Shown: piece by piece, positions 40,498 to 50,621 of the stretch | How positions within the stretch are numbered: the stretch's first letter is position 1 | Layout: each line of letters begins with the position of its first letter | Assembly: GCA_030425195.1 (NCBI GenBank) | Contig: JAUIAV010000002.1 | Span: 1 to 64,000, forward strand | Direction: 5' to 3' | DNA length: 64,000 nucleotides | Source: Gammaproteobacteria bacterium | Lineage (GTDB): Bacteria; Pseudomonadota; Gammaproteobacteria; Pseudomonadales; Azotimanducaceae | Program-made: the position numbers and the translations under genes | Notes under the pieces: generated by a model | What the model saw: the letters and a program-made list of their open reading frames with translations, nothing else | Database searches by the model: none | Told to the model about the DNA's origin: nothing

Positions 40498-41363
40498 ACC
40501 GGCCGCAGAACAACCGCGCCTGGCTCGGTGTGCTGCCCGTGCTGCTGATCGTGGCGTTCAGTGCCGTGATTCCCCTGATGACGGTGGTGAACTACTCGGT
40601 GCAGGACATCTTCGATGTGAACACGCGCCTGTTCGTCGGTTTCGACTGGTACCGGGAGACACTGCGGGATCCGCGTTTTCTCGACGCCCTCCTCCGCCAG
40701 CTCGGCTTCTCTGCGCTGGTGCTGGCCATCGAGCTGCCTCTCGGCATTCTTGTGGCAAGGGCCATTCCGCGGGAGGGTCGCTGGGTGGGGCTCATTCTGG
40801 TGCTGCTGGCAATCCCTCTGCTCATCCCCTGGAACGTGGTCGGCACCATCTGGCAGCTCTTCGCCCGCCCCGACATCGGACTCTTCGGTCAGCTGGTGAA
40901 CGGGCTCGGCATCGAGTTCAACTACACGGCCGAGCCGCTGCACGCCTGGGTGACCCTGATCATGATGGATGTCTGGCACTGGACGTCCCTGGTGGCTCTG
41001 CTCGCCTTCTCCGGGCTTACCGCCATTCCAGCAGCCTGTTATCAGGCCGCCGTGATGGATGGTGCCGGCAGCTGGCAGGTCTTCCGGCACGTGGAGCTGC
41101 CGAGGCTTACCGCAGTGCTGGTGATCGCGGTGCTGCTCCGGCTCATGGACAGCTTCATGATCTACACGGAGCCTTTCGTGCTCACGGGCGGCGGGCCCGG
41201 CAACAGCACCACCTTCCTCTCCCAGTACCTGACCAGCATGGCCGTGGGCCAGTTCGATCTGGGACCGGCTGCGGCGTTCTCGGTGCTCTATTTCCTGGCG
41301 GTGCTGCTGCTCTGCTGGCTCTTCTATACCAGCGTGATCGCGAGCGACGGAGAGCGGGGATGA
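40494..41363 (+). CDS. glpP: ABC transporter permease (GlpP-like)
   Basis: A 289-residue permease with six membrane helices. The EAA-loop AACYQAAVMDGAGSWQVFRHVELP contacts the ATPases. GTG 40494 overlaps the ATPase stop by 4 bases; the open frame continues upstream but that part is the other gene. Member of the sugar/glycerol permease family. Confidence 0.92.
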   Translation: MNRPQNNRAWLGVLPVLLIVAFSAVIPLMTVVNYSVQDIFDVNTRLFVGFDWYRETLRDPRFLDALLRQLGFSALVLAIELPLGILVARAIPREGRWVGLILVLLAIPLLIPWNVVGTIWQLFARPDIGLFGQLVNGLGIEFNYTAEPLHAWVTLIMMDVWHWTSLVALLAFSGLTAIPAACYQAAVMDGAGSWQVFRHVELPRLTAVLVIAVLLRLMDSFMIYTEPFVLTGGGPGNSTTFLSQYLTSMAVGQFDLGPAAAFSVLYFLAVLLLCWLFYTSVIASDGERG

Positions 41364-42163
41364 GAGGTGCGTCTTCGAAGATGGCGATCTGGGTGCTCGG
41401 CCTGTACGGACTCTATCTCGCCGCGCCCGTCTACTGGCTGTTGCGTCTGGCCCTGCAGTCCAATCAGGCGATCCTGTCCGGTGAGAGAGACTTCACCCTG
41501 GCGAACTTCGCGGAGATCTTCTCCAATCCGGTCTGGTATCAGGGGTTTGCGAACTCCCTGACCTACGTGGCCATCAATACGGTGATCTCGGTGAGCGTCG
41601 CCCTGCCCGCGGCCTACGCGTTTTCCCGCTACCGGTTTCTCGGCGACAGACACCTGTTCTTCTGGCTGCTTTCGAACCGGATGGCACCACCGGCCGTCTT
41701 TCTGCTGCCCTTCTTCCAGCTTTATTCCGCGGTGGGCCTTTTCGACACACCGCTGGCGGTGGCGCTGGCACATTGCCTCTTCACGGTGCCGCTGTCCGTC
41801 TGGATTCTCGAGGGCTTCATGTCTGCGGTGCCGAGATCGCTCGACGAGATGGCCCGGATCGACGGTCACAGCCTGCCTTACTTCTTTTTCCGCATCTTTC
41901 TGCCGACCATCCGCGGCGGCATCGGGGTGACCGTCTTCTTCTGCTTCATGTTCAGCTGGGTCGAGCTCCTGCTGGCGCGCACGCTCACGGGCAGCGAGGC
42001 GAAGCCCATCGTGGTAGTGATGACGCGAACGGTGAGTGCCTCGGGTATCGACTGGGGCGTGCTGGCGGCCGCGGGTGTGCTCACCATCCTGCCGGGGCTG
42101 GCGGTGGTCTGGTTCGTCCGCCGGCACCTGGTGAAAGGGTTCGCTCTGGGACGGGTCTCATGA
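41360..42163 (+). CDS. glpQ: ABC transporter permease (GlpQ-like)
   Basis: A 267-residue permease with six helices and the EAA loop PRSLDEMARIDGHSLPYFFFRIFLP. ATG 41360 overlaps the previous gene by 4 bases. Would pair with the upstream permease in the membrane. Confidence 0.92.
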   Translation: MRGASSKMAIWVLGLYGLYLAAPVYWLLRLALQSNQAILSGERDFTLANFAEIFSNPVWYQGFANSLTYVAINTVISVSVALPAAYAFSRYRFLGDRHLFFWLLSNRMAPPAVFLLPFFQLYSAVGLFDTPLAVALAHCLFTVPLSVWILEGFMSAVPRSLDEMARIDGHSLPYFFFRIFLPTIRGGIGVTVFFCFMFSWVELLLARTLTGSEAKPIVVVMTRTVSASGIDWGVLAAAGVLTILPGLAVVWFVRRHLVKGFALGRVS

Positions 42164-42173
42164 GGCGCGCGCT

Positions 42174-42446
42174 GTGAGCTGGATGGCCTGGACCCTGCCC
42201 ACCGCCCTCTTCTTTCTGGCGATCGGGACATCGCTCGTCGCCATGACCCTCTGGTCCCTGATCTCTCCCGCACCGGCACGGCGCGGCCTTCTGCCCATGG
42301 AGACCACACGCGGGGACCGTTTCTTCATCACCCTGCTGTCGAGCGCGTTCGTTCACGTGGGCTGGCTGGCGGCCACGGATGCCAGTGTGCTCTGGGCGAG
42401 CGGGCTATCGCTCGCGCTCGCTTTCGTCTTGATGCGCTGGGGTTGA
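42174..42446 (+). CDS. glpU: DUF2160 small membrane protein (GlpU-like)
   Basis: A 90-residue protein with three membrane segments and the conserved RRGLLPMETTRGDRFF between the first and second. DUF2160 proteins are found inside glycerol ABC operons (glpU); their function is unknown. Position between the permeases and the binding protein supports the operon identity. Confidence 0.9.
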   Translation: MSWMAWTLPTALFFLAIGTSLVAMTLWSLISPAPARRGLLPMETTRGDRFFITLLSSAFVHVGWLAATDASVLWASGLSLALAFVLMRWG

Positions 42447-42480
42447 ACGGGTTTCAATCCGGCCAACCGAATGACAGGGG

Positions 42481-44268
<1,788 letters not shown>

Positions 44269-44304
44269 AGAGAGGGTGTTGGGCAGAGTAAGTATTTACT
44301 GATC

Positions 44305-44334
44305 GAAAAAAAGAGGGCCGCCAGCAGGCGGCCC
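44305..44334 (-). terminator. Rho-independent terminator for 44391-44732
   Basis: On the minus strand GGGCCGCC-TGCT-GGCGGCCC is followed by T-C-T7. Stem 44315-44322 / 44327-44334, tract 44305-44312. The convergent glp operon may also end here. Confidence 0.85.
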
Positions 44335-44390
44335 GGAGGGATCCGTCGACATATGGGAGGGGTCGTGGTCGGCGGCTCACCAGGCGGAGA

Positions 44391-44732
44391 TCAGTTGCCC
44401 GCCACCTGGATATCGTCGGACGCTGCCGCGTAGCGGGTGAACGCAGAGTTGTGTTCCAGGACCAGCCGACCGTTCGGTGAAGTGTCGCAGGTGAATGCAA
44501 CGTCAACACGTTTGCCATTATCCCAGGCGGTGGCGTTGATGTAGTAGGTAGTCCGATCGCTGGTTTTGTTGATCAGATACTTGCGTTCCGGAATCAGGCC
44601 GCGGAATTCGCCTTCGTTTGCCTCCAGGCAGGCCTGGTAGCCTCGGAATTCGCTCGGGCTGCTGTAGTCGGCCAGGGCGGTACCGCTCAGGAGGGCGGCG
44701 GCGGTGGCGGTGATGATCAGGGGTGATTTCAT
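44391..44732 (-). CDS. Small secreted hypothetical protein
   Basis: A 113-residue protein with a signal peptide (KSPLIITATAAALLSGTALA, cleavage near residue 21). The mature part has two cysteines (QACLEAN and FTCDTS), probably a disulfide, and KYLINKTSDRTTYYINA strands. No family recognised. GAAAGAG before ATG. Divergent from lysR. Confidence 0.8.
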   Translation of the reverse strand: MKSPLIITATAAALLSGTALADYSSPSEFRGYQACLEANEGEFRGLIPERKYLINKTSDRTTYYINATAWDNGKRVDVAFTCDTSPNGRLVLEHNSAFTRYAAASDDIQVAGN

Positions 44733-44816
44733 GACTCTTTCCTCTCACTGACGTTTGTCTGGCGGCGGTGGTTCCGTCACCGGTGGTGCTTCCGTTCCCA
44801 GACTGGCTGAGAATGT

Positions 44817-44831
44817 GTTACCTAAAGTAAC
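44817..44831. promoter_or_regulatory. Possible LysR operator
   Basis: GTTAC-CTAAA-GTAAC, a perfect 5-bp inverted repeat containing a T-N11-A core, upstream of the promoter in the divergent region between lysR and the secreted protein gene. Confidence 0.5.
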
Positions 44832-44840
44832 AGCGGGTCG

Positions 44841-44869
44841 TTGACCTGGGAATAAAAGTAACGTAGAAC
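44841..44869 (+). promoter_or_regulatory. Candidate sigma70 promoter of the lysR gene
   Basis: TTGACC (44841-44846), 17-base spacer, TAGAAC (44864-44869). The perfect palindrome AGAACC-A-GGTTCT (44865-44877) covers the -10 box and could be a repressor site. Confidence 0.5.
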
Positions 44870-44925
44870 CAGGTTCTCGGATATTTACACCCCCTCCGAT
44901 CAAGGCTTCGAACAAGGAACAGCCT

Positions 44926-45885
44926 ATGTCCATGGCAGCCGGCTATGAGGTGGACTGGAATCTGGTGCGGACCTTCGTCTCCGTGGTGGAGGCCGGCAGC
45001 CTGGCGGGCGCCGCCCGGAGCCTCGGGCTTGCACACCCGACGGTGGCCCGCCATATCCAGCAGCTGGAGGCGCAACTCGGCGTCACCCTGTTCGAGCGCT
45101 CCGCCGGGGGGCTCAAGCTCAACGACTCCGGTGCCAGACTTGCGGATGTGGCCCTGCGGATGCGCCAGGAGGCCAAGACGCTGGAGTCCGTCGGAGAAAG
45201 CGTGCGTTCCGAGACCACCGGACGGGTGCGGATCACCATTGCCGAGCTGCTGGCCGAACTGCTGCCGGAGATTCTGACCCCGCTCCAGAACCTGCCGGGC
45301 GCCGATGCCCGATACATCGAGCTGATCGTCTCACCGCAGCGGCTGAATCTCCTGGACCGGGAGGCGGATCTGGCCATCCGGCACATGCGCCCTGACCAGA
45401 CGGAGCTCATCTGCCGGAAGGTGGGTGCGGTACCCATGGGTGCCTGGGCCAGCGAAGGTTACCTGGAACGGTTCGGGGAGCCGACCCTGGCCAGCCTGGA
45501 CGACCACCGGTTCATTGACGGTCTCTCCACCCGGGGTTTCACCATCGCCCTGGAGCAGCTCGGGCACAAGGTCCCGGACTCGCAGGTGTCCTTCCGTACG
45601 GACTCTCTGCAGTCTCAACGGCGTGCGGCCGAGCTCGGCTGGGGTCTGGTGGGTATCCCCGATTATCTGGGCGAACGGACGCCGGGGCTCAGAAAAGTGC
45701 TCGAGGACACGGCGGAAGGCGTCACCCTGGATGTCTGGCTGGTGGCGCGGCCTGCCATGCGCGGCCAGCAACTGCTCAGACTCGTTTACGACACGCTGGT
45801 GGAAGGTCTGGCGGAAGCCTTCGATACCCCCCACCCTCTGGCCGTTCAGGGCGCCGGGAACACCACCTCGGCACTGAGTGCCTGA
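44926..45885 (+). CDS. LysR family transcriptional regulator
   Basis: A 319-residue LysR protein. The N-terminal winged HTH contains FVSVVEAGSLAGAARSLGLAHPTVARHIQQLEAQLGVTLFER, and a linker helix and effector-binding domain follow. Target unknown; probably itself and the divergent secreted protein. Its 3' end overlaps the convergent sulfatase gene by 40 bases. Confidence 0.94.
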   Translation: MSMAAGYEVDWNLVRTFVSVVEAGSLAGAARSLGLAHPTVARHIQQLEAQLGVTLFERSAGGLKLNDSGARLADVALRMRQEAKTLESVGESVRSETTGRVRITIAELLAELLPEILTPLQNLPGADARYIELIVSPQRLNLLDREADLAIRHMRPDQTELICRKVGAVPMGAWASEGYLERFGEPTLASLDDHRFIDGLSTRGFTIALEQLGHKVPDSQVSFRTDSLQSQRRAAELGWGLVGIPDYLGERTPGLRKVLEDTAEGVTLDVWLVARPAMRGQQLLRLVYDTLVEGLAEAFDTPHPLAVQGAGNTTSALSA

Positions 45886-47540
45886 CCGTATCGGACGGCA
45901 CGGGCACGGACCGGGCGGTCAGGAATGGCGGGCACCGGCGTCGTGTACGGGCGCCAGCCGTTACCGTCATCAATCTCGATGGACGCCCCCGGTTGGGCCA
46001 TGATCGCGAGATGGCCGTCCGGTGTGGTCTCGAACCAGGGATTCGAGGTCACCGGCTGCCGGCCGCCCGGCCAGAAGGTTTCGGCCAGGTCCACCTCCGG
46101 CAGGTCGGCAAGATCGGGAATTCTGAGCCGCCACTGTGCGTATGCCATCCGCATCCGGGTCAGAACCGGCAGGAACCCGGGATCCTCCGCCAGGTTCACC
46201 AGCTCCCACGGATCCGATGCCAGATCGTACAGCGCTTCGCGCGGACGGGGCTCGAACCACTGGCGCTGCGGTTCGTCGAGCGTACCCGAGTCGAGATTCC
46301 GCCAGAGGCTCTGCATGATCCGGCCCTGATCCCGGTAGGCGAGATGCACGGCGCCGGGTGTGCCGGGATCGAAGAAGCGCAGGTATTTGAAACGCTGATC
46401 GCGAACCGCGCGGACCCGGTCCCGCTGCTCATCCATCCGGTCCCGGCTCGCATAGACGTAGCGGCGGGCTGCGGTTTCCGCGTCGAAAGGATCCCGGCCA
46501 TGGTGAAAGGATTCGGCCGGGAGGCCGGCCATGGCGAGGAGGGCGGGAGCAAGATCGACGAAGCTCACGAGCCTTGGATCTTCGCTGCCGGCGGCGAACT
46601 GATCGGGCTTCAGGGCGGCAGGCCAGCGGACGATCATGGGTACCCGGATTCCGGAATCGAACAGTTCCCGCTTGGCCCGGGGCAGGGCGTCTCCGTGATC
46701 CGTGGTCCAGAGGATGATGGTTTTCTCGAGCAGGTTCCGGGCGCGCAGGGTGTCTACGAGCCGCCCCACCTGGGCATCCATGATCTGCACGTTGTCATAG
46801 TGATCGGCGAGATGAGCGCGCACGGCAGGGTCGTCCGGATAGTAGGGCGGCACCGTCAACCGGGCCGGGTCCGTTCGCTCAGGCAGCGCCGCCCGGGCCG
46901 AGGCCGCGCGGGCGGCAACGGCTCTGCCGGCATCGTTCACGGTGTCGTCCGGCAGAAAGGTGGCGCTCTCATGGGTGGTGAGGAAGTTGATGAGGCCGAA
47001 GAACGGGCGTCCCTGGTCGGCGGCCGCGCTCAGGGCGGCGTCGAGCGTCACATCCGCGCCCTCCGCGTCCCAGATGGACTCGGGTCCGGTGCCAGCGAAG
47101 ATGCCGGAAAACTGATAGTCGAGCTTCCGGTCGGTGAAGGTGTAGTAACCCGCACGTCGGAGCAGTTCCGGAAACGCCTTCACCTCGGGATCGGGGACCG
47201 CCATATAAGGCGCCACCGGCGAAGTGGACGTGCGCATGTGCATGGCGCCGAGCGTGATCTGGTGAACGCCGGTGATGAAGGCGGCCCGGCTCGGCGCGCA
47301 GACGCCGGCGGTGGTGAACGTGTTGGGGAAGCGCACGCCGGCTTGTGCCAGCCGGTCCAGATTCGGTGTTCGGGCCAGCGGATCCCCGAAGGCCCCCACG
47401 CGATCGCTCAGATCCTCGGCCATGAGCACGAGCAGATTGGGCGGACGGGCTCCGGCGGGTACGGCGACGCTGAGCAGGCAGAGAACGCCGATGAGCGTGA
47501 GAGCCCTCTGTTTCAGAGGCCGGCGGCTGGCTGGATGCAT
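45846..47540 (-). CDS. Sulfatase, secreted
   Basis: A 564-residue arylsulfatase-type enzyme. ATG 47540 begins a signal peptide (TLIGVLCLLSVAVPAGA). The formylglycine motif is CAPSRAAFITG (C-x-P-S-R), and metal ligands include NLLVLMAEDLSDR near the N-terminus and ILWTTDHGDALPR later. The upstream in-frame start at 47615 would lie within pldA. Substrate unknown, probably a sulfated polysaccharide. Eight bases from the pldA stop, so the two are co-transcribed. Confidence 0.93.
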   Translation of the reverse strand: MHPASRRPLKQRALTLIGVLCLLSVAVPAGARPPNLLVLMAEDLSDRVGAFGDPLARTPNLDRLAQAGVRFPNTFTTAGVCAPSRAAFITGVHQITLGAMHMRTSTSPVAPYMAVPDPEVKAFPELLRRAGYYTFTDRKLDYQFSGIFAGTGPESIWDAEGADVTLDAALSAAADQGRPFFGLINFLTTHESATFLPDDTVNDAGRAVAARAASARAALPERTDPARLTVPPYYPDDPAVRAHLADHYDNVQIMDAQVGRLVDTLRARNLLEKTIILWTTDHGDALPRAKRELFDSGIRVPMIVRWPAALKPDQFAAGSEDPRLVSFVDLAPALLAMAGLPAESFHHGRDPFDAETAARRYVYASRDRMDEQRDRVRAVRDQRFKYLRFFDPGTPGAVHLAYRDQGRIMQSLWRNLDSGTLDEPQRQWFEPRPREALYDLASDPWELVNLAEDPGFLPVLTRMRMAYAQWRLRIPDLADLPEVDLAETFWPGGRQPVTSNPWFETTPDGHLAIMAQPGASIEIDDGNGWRPYTTPVPAIPDRPVRARAVRYGQALSAEVVFPAP

Positions 47541-47547
47541 GAGCGGA

Positions 47548-48564
47548 TCAGTACCTGGCCTGGAGATAGTCGTTGATGGTAAAGCCGATGCCGATCCGTT
47601 CCACTTTCTGATCATAGTCGATCAGGCTCTCCCCATAGCCGTTGTAGTAGAGCGCGTAGAGCCGGAAGTGCTTGGTCAGCGGATAACTCCAGGTGAACTC
47701 GAATCCGCTCTCTCCGGTGCCGGGGCGCAGCATGGCGGTGAAGGTATTGCGATTCGGTGTCCAGATGGCGCGCACGTCCCCGTAGCCCATGTACTGATGG
47801 ATGTCCGGGTTGTCGTCGGAGCCTTCGCTTTCCGGCAGCCGGTACCAGGCCCGCAGCGCCAGGGAGAGATTCGGTGTGACATCGAGGGCCATTCTGCCCA
47901 TGAGGCGGTCCCAGCTCCGGGAAAGCGGTTCGCTGCGGCCGTTGGACTGGTGGTTGTAGCCGAGGTCCCAGCCCGCGATGTTCACGCCCAGAGGCAGGCG
48001 CACGCCGCCATAGTGACGCCAGAAGATCTCCGGCTCGTAATTAGTTTCCCGGAATGGCTTCGACAGCGCGCTGTTGTAGGCCTGAAACCAGGACTTGCTG
48101 GTATAGCCGAACAGCAGGTCGTTCTCCGTCCCCAGCATGCGTCGCCAGAGGGGAAATTTCACACTGATCTGCAGCATGGCTTCCTGCTTCTGGAGCCGGC
48201 CTTCCTCGTCCAGGAGCTCCGGCTGATTCGGATCGTTCCGGAGACTGTAGGCGAGCAGATAGTTCGGCAGGTGTGGGGTAAGGCTGTAGCTCCGGTCCAG
48301 ACTCTGGCGCTCTGCCGCGATGGCCTGGCTGAAGGAGGCCTGGGGCTCTTCCTTCTTCAGAGGGACTTCCCGGAGTTCGCTCGAAGCGCCGCCCGGGATG
48401 GTCGCGATGCAGCGCTCGTGCAGCTCCGCCACCGTGGTTTCCGGGCTCGCATTGGCAATCTCGTTGAGATAGCAGTCGTCCGTCGCGTCTGCGCGGGCGG
48501 CGACGCTGAACCAGACGGTGATGAGCCCGACCGCCAGGGCCGGAGCAGAAGAAGTGGAGGGCAT
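47548..48564 (-). CDS. pldA: Outer-membrane phospholipase A (OMPLA)
   Basis: A 338-residue protein with a signal peptide and a 12-strand barrel pattern. The catalytic region is GYNHQSNGRSEPLSRSWDR, giving His and Ser of the catalytic triad. Residues 50-110 form an N-terminal extension. OMPLA hydrolyses phospholipids that reach the outer leaflet. Upstream of and coupled with the sulfatase. Confidence 0.94.
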   Translation of the reverse strand: MPSTSSAPALAVGLITVWFSVAARADATDDCYLNEIANASPETTVAELHERCIATIPGGASSELREVPLKKEEPQASFSQAIAAERQSLDRSYSLTPHLPNYLLAYSLRNDPNQPELLDEEGRLQKQEAMLQISVKFPLWRRMLGTENDLLFGYTSKSWFQAYNSALSKPFRETNYEPEIFWRHYGGVRLPLGVNIAGWDLGYNHQSNGRSEPLSRSWDRLMGRMALDVTPNLSLALRAWYRLPESEGSDDNPDIHQYMGYGDVRAIWTPNRNTFTAMLRPGTGESGFEFTWSYPLTKHFRLYALYYNGYGESLIDYDQKVERIGIGFTINDYLQARY

Positions 48565-48621
48565 GGGTCTATCCTGAATCGGGATACGGAGGATGGGCCT
48601 TGTGGCAGGCAGGATACGCGA

Positions 48622-49041
48622 TTACTGCGGGTCGGGTGGCGGGGTCGTCCCTTCGGCCAGGAGTGCACTTTCAGAAACGAAGATCCAGTCGCCATCCTGC
48701 TGCTGGCAGAGACTGTACACGGCCCGGTCGTCCCGGCCGCGGTGCGTGATGTTCCGCATGGCCGCCCGCCGGCACTTACGGCCTTCGTGCGTGAACGTGG
48801 CCAGAGCGATGATGGAGCCGCGGTTTCCGGTCTCGGGGTTCGTCCAGTTCACCTGCTCGTGATCCGGCCGGTTGTTCAGCACCTCGCGGGCGGTTTCCCG
48901 GAGGATCGTCCAGTCCGATTCGCGGAAGTCGGTCAGTGCCGCACCGCGCATCCACTGCCAGACGGCATGGGCCGGCACGGCGGCGACCGCCAGTGCGAGG
49001 AGCAGGGCGCATCGGAGAAGAGTTCGGTCGCTGCGGGGCAT
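48622..49041 (-). CDS. Secreted surface-antigen-like protein
   Basis: A 139-residue protein from ATG 49041 with signal peptide TLLRCALLLALAVAAVPAHA. It then has VNWTNPETGNRGSIIALATFTHEGRKCRRAA, resembling the RT0821/Lpp0805 or outer-membrane antigen-like domain (NP-x-TG-x-x-G pattern). Function unknown. The longer upstream frame lacks the signal peptide at its start and is not favoured. Confidence 0.75.
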   Translation of the reverse strand: MPRSDRTLLRCALLLALAVAAVPAHAVWQWMRGAALTDFRESDWTILRETAREVLNNRPDHEQVNWTNPETGNRGSIIALATFTHEGRKCRRAAMRNITHRGRDDRAVYSLCQQQDGDWIFVSESALLAEGTTPPPDPQ

Positions 49042-49141
49042 CCTGTTGTTCCCGATCGGTCTCGAGTGGTTTCCACGGACTACTTTTAGTTCAGACCGTG
49101 CGTCCCGGCAACTGTTCAACCCGGTCCGCGCACCGTTCGGG

Positions 49142-50551
49142 TCAGCCGATGATCCGGCCGACGCCTCCGCGGCGGGGATCACCCGCGGCCTCCAGGCGCC
49201 CGTTGTCGAAATGCCGCACCAGGTGAGCGCCGCCGAAGAAGAGGCTCTCGGTCTCCCACTGCTGGATGGCGTCGGGAAGGCCCGGCCGGCCTAGAAACCG
49301 TTCCGGATCCAGGCCCGGTTCCAGCGACAGCAGGTCCGCTTCCACGTGCAGCCGGGGCCGGCCGATGGCTTCATCCGGTGCGCAGCCTTCCTGCAGCAGG
49401 TGCACGAGCACCTGAACCAGGGCGCTGCGGATACGGTTAGAGCCGCCGGATCCCAGGGCTGCCTGCCAGCCATCGCCGACGGCCAGAGTTGGGGCCATCA
49501 TGGAACCGAGCCGCCGGTCGGGACGCCAGCGGCCGATTCCTTCCGGATTGATGTCCTCCTCGCCGAGCATGTTGTTGGTCATGATCCCGGTGCCGGGAAT
49601 GAGACATCCGGAGCCTTCACCGTTGGAGACCGTCATGGCGGCCGCGTTACCGTCTCCATCCACCACGCTGATGTGGGTGGTGCCACGGCTGACCTGGTCG
49701 GATGCGCCGAGCAGTGACGGCCGGGCATCCAGGGTTGCAGCCAGCGCCTGTGCGACGGCCACCGGATCCGGCGCCCTGCCGGTGAGCGCCATGAGCGTGT
49801 GCCGGATCAGAACGCCGCCGGCCGACGGGGGCGGATTGGTGAGGAGTCGGGCGTTTCCGAATTCGAACGCCAGCGGTGCCCGGGGGATGACCCGATAAGC
49901 GGTCAGGTCCTCCCGCGTGAGGTGGCCACCCTGCTCACGACAGAGGCGGACCAGCCGCTCGCCCAGCTCACCCCGATAGAAAAGATCCGGACCCTCCCTG
50001 GCCAGGTGCTCGAGGCTGTCCGCGAGTGCCGGCGTACGGAGATGATGGCCCGTTCGCGCCGACTCGAATCCCGGCACGGAGGCATAGATGGGCCGGACGA
50101 TGTCGAAGATGCTGCCCTGAAAATCGTTCACCGACAGCCCTTCCCGGGCAAGCCAGACGGCCGGCTGGATCAGATCGGTCATGGGCAGGCTGGCGTAAGC
50201 GCGCTGTGCCTCGAACATGCCGGCCACGCTGCCCGGTGTGGCGATGCTGCCGGCACCGATGTGGAAAGACTGGAGTGCGGTGCCGAAATCCGCATCGATG
50301 GCATAACAGGCTTCCGGACTGCCGAGGTGAGCGCGGGGAGTATGGGCAAAGAAGTCGAGCAGGCGGGCCTCCCCTTGTGCCGGGCGGGCGAGCAGAAAAC
50401 CACCGCCGGCGAGGGAGGCCAGCACCGGTTCCGCTACGCAGGCGGCGAACTGAGCCGCGATGACCGCATCGAACGCATTGCCACCCGCCTCGAGCACCTC
50501 GATGGCAGCCGCCGCGGTGGCGGGGTGGCCGCAGGCGACCGCGCCGGACAT
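49142..50551 (-). CDS. ggt: Gamma-glutamyltransferase family protein
   Basis: A 469-residue Ntn-hydrolase precursor, shorter than the usual 560-580. N-terminal VACGHPATAAAAIEVLEAGGNAFDAVIAAQF and GGGFLL are conserved. Auto-cleavage site and nucleophile are in SRGTTHISVVDGDGNAA. No signal peptide, so it is probably cytoplasmic. Cleaves gamma-glutamyl bonds. Divergent from the FAD oxidase at 50622. Confidence 0.92.
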   Translation of the reverse strand: MSGAVACGHPATAAAAIEVLEAGGNAFDAVIAAQFAACVAEPVLASLAGGGFLLARPAQGEARLLDFFAHTPRAHLGSPEACYAIDADFGTALQSFHIGAGSIATPGSVAGMFEAQRAYASLPMTDLIQPAVWLAREGLSVNDFQGSIFDIVRPIYASVPGFESARTGHHLRTPALADSLEHLAREGPDLFYRGELGERLVRLCREQGGHLTREDLTAYRVIPRAPLAFEFGNARLLTNPPPSAGGVLIRHTLMALTGRAPDPVAVAQALAATLDARPSLLGASDQVSRGTTHISVVDGDGNAAAMTVSNGEGSGCLIPGTGIMTNNMLGEEDINPEGIGRWRPDRRLGSMMAPTLAVGDGWQAALGSGGSNRIRSALVQVLVHLLQEGCAPDEAIGRPRLHVEADLLSLEPGLDPERFLGRPGLPDAIQQWETESLFFGGAHLVRHFDNGRLEAAGDPRRGGVGRIIG

Positions 50552-50621
50552 GTATCAAGCCTCCTGAGGCGTCGTGAGGAAAGGCACTTTACCGGTCGGA
50601 TCCTCTGGTAGGCTAGCGGAG

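Noticed and set aside
47272-49089. 605-codon + strand frame opposite sulfatase and pldA.
   Set aside because: Antisense to genes with full catalytic motifs; no domain seen.
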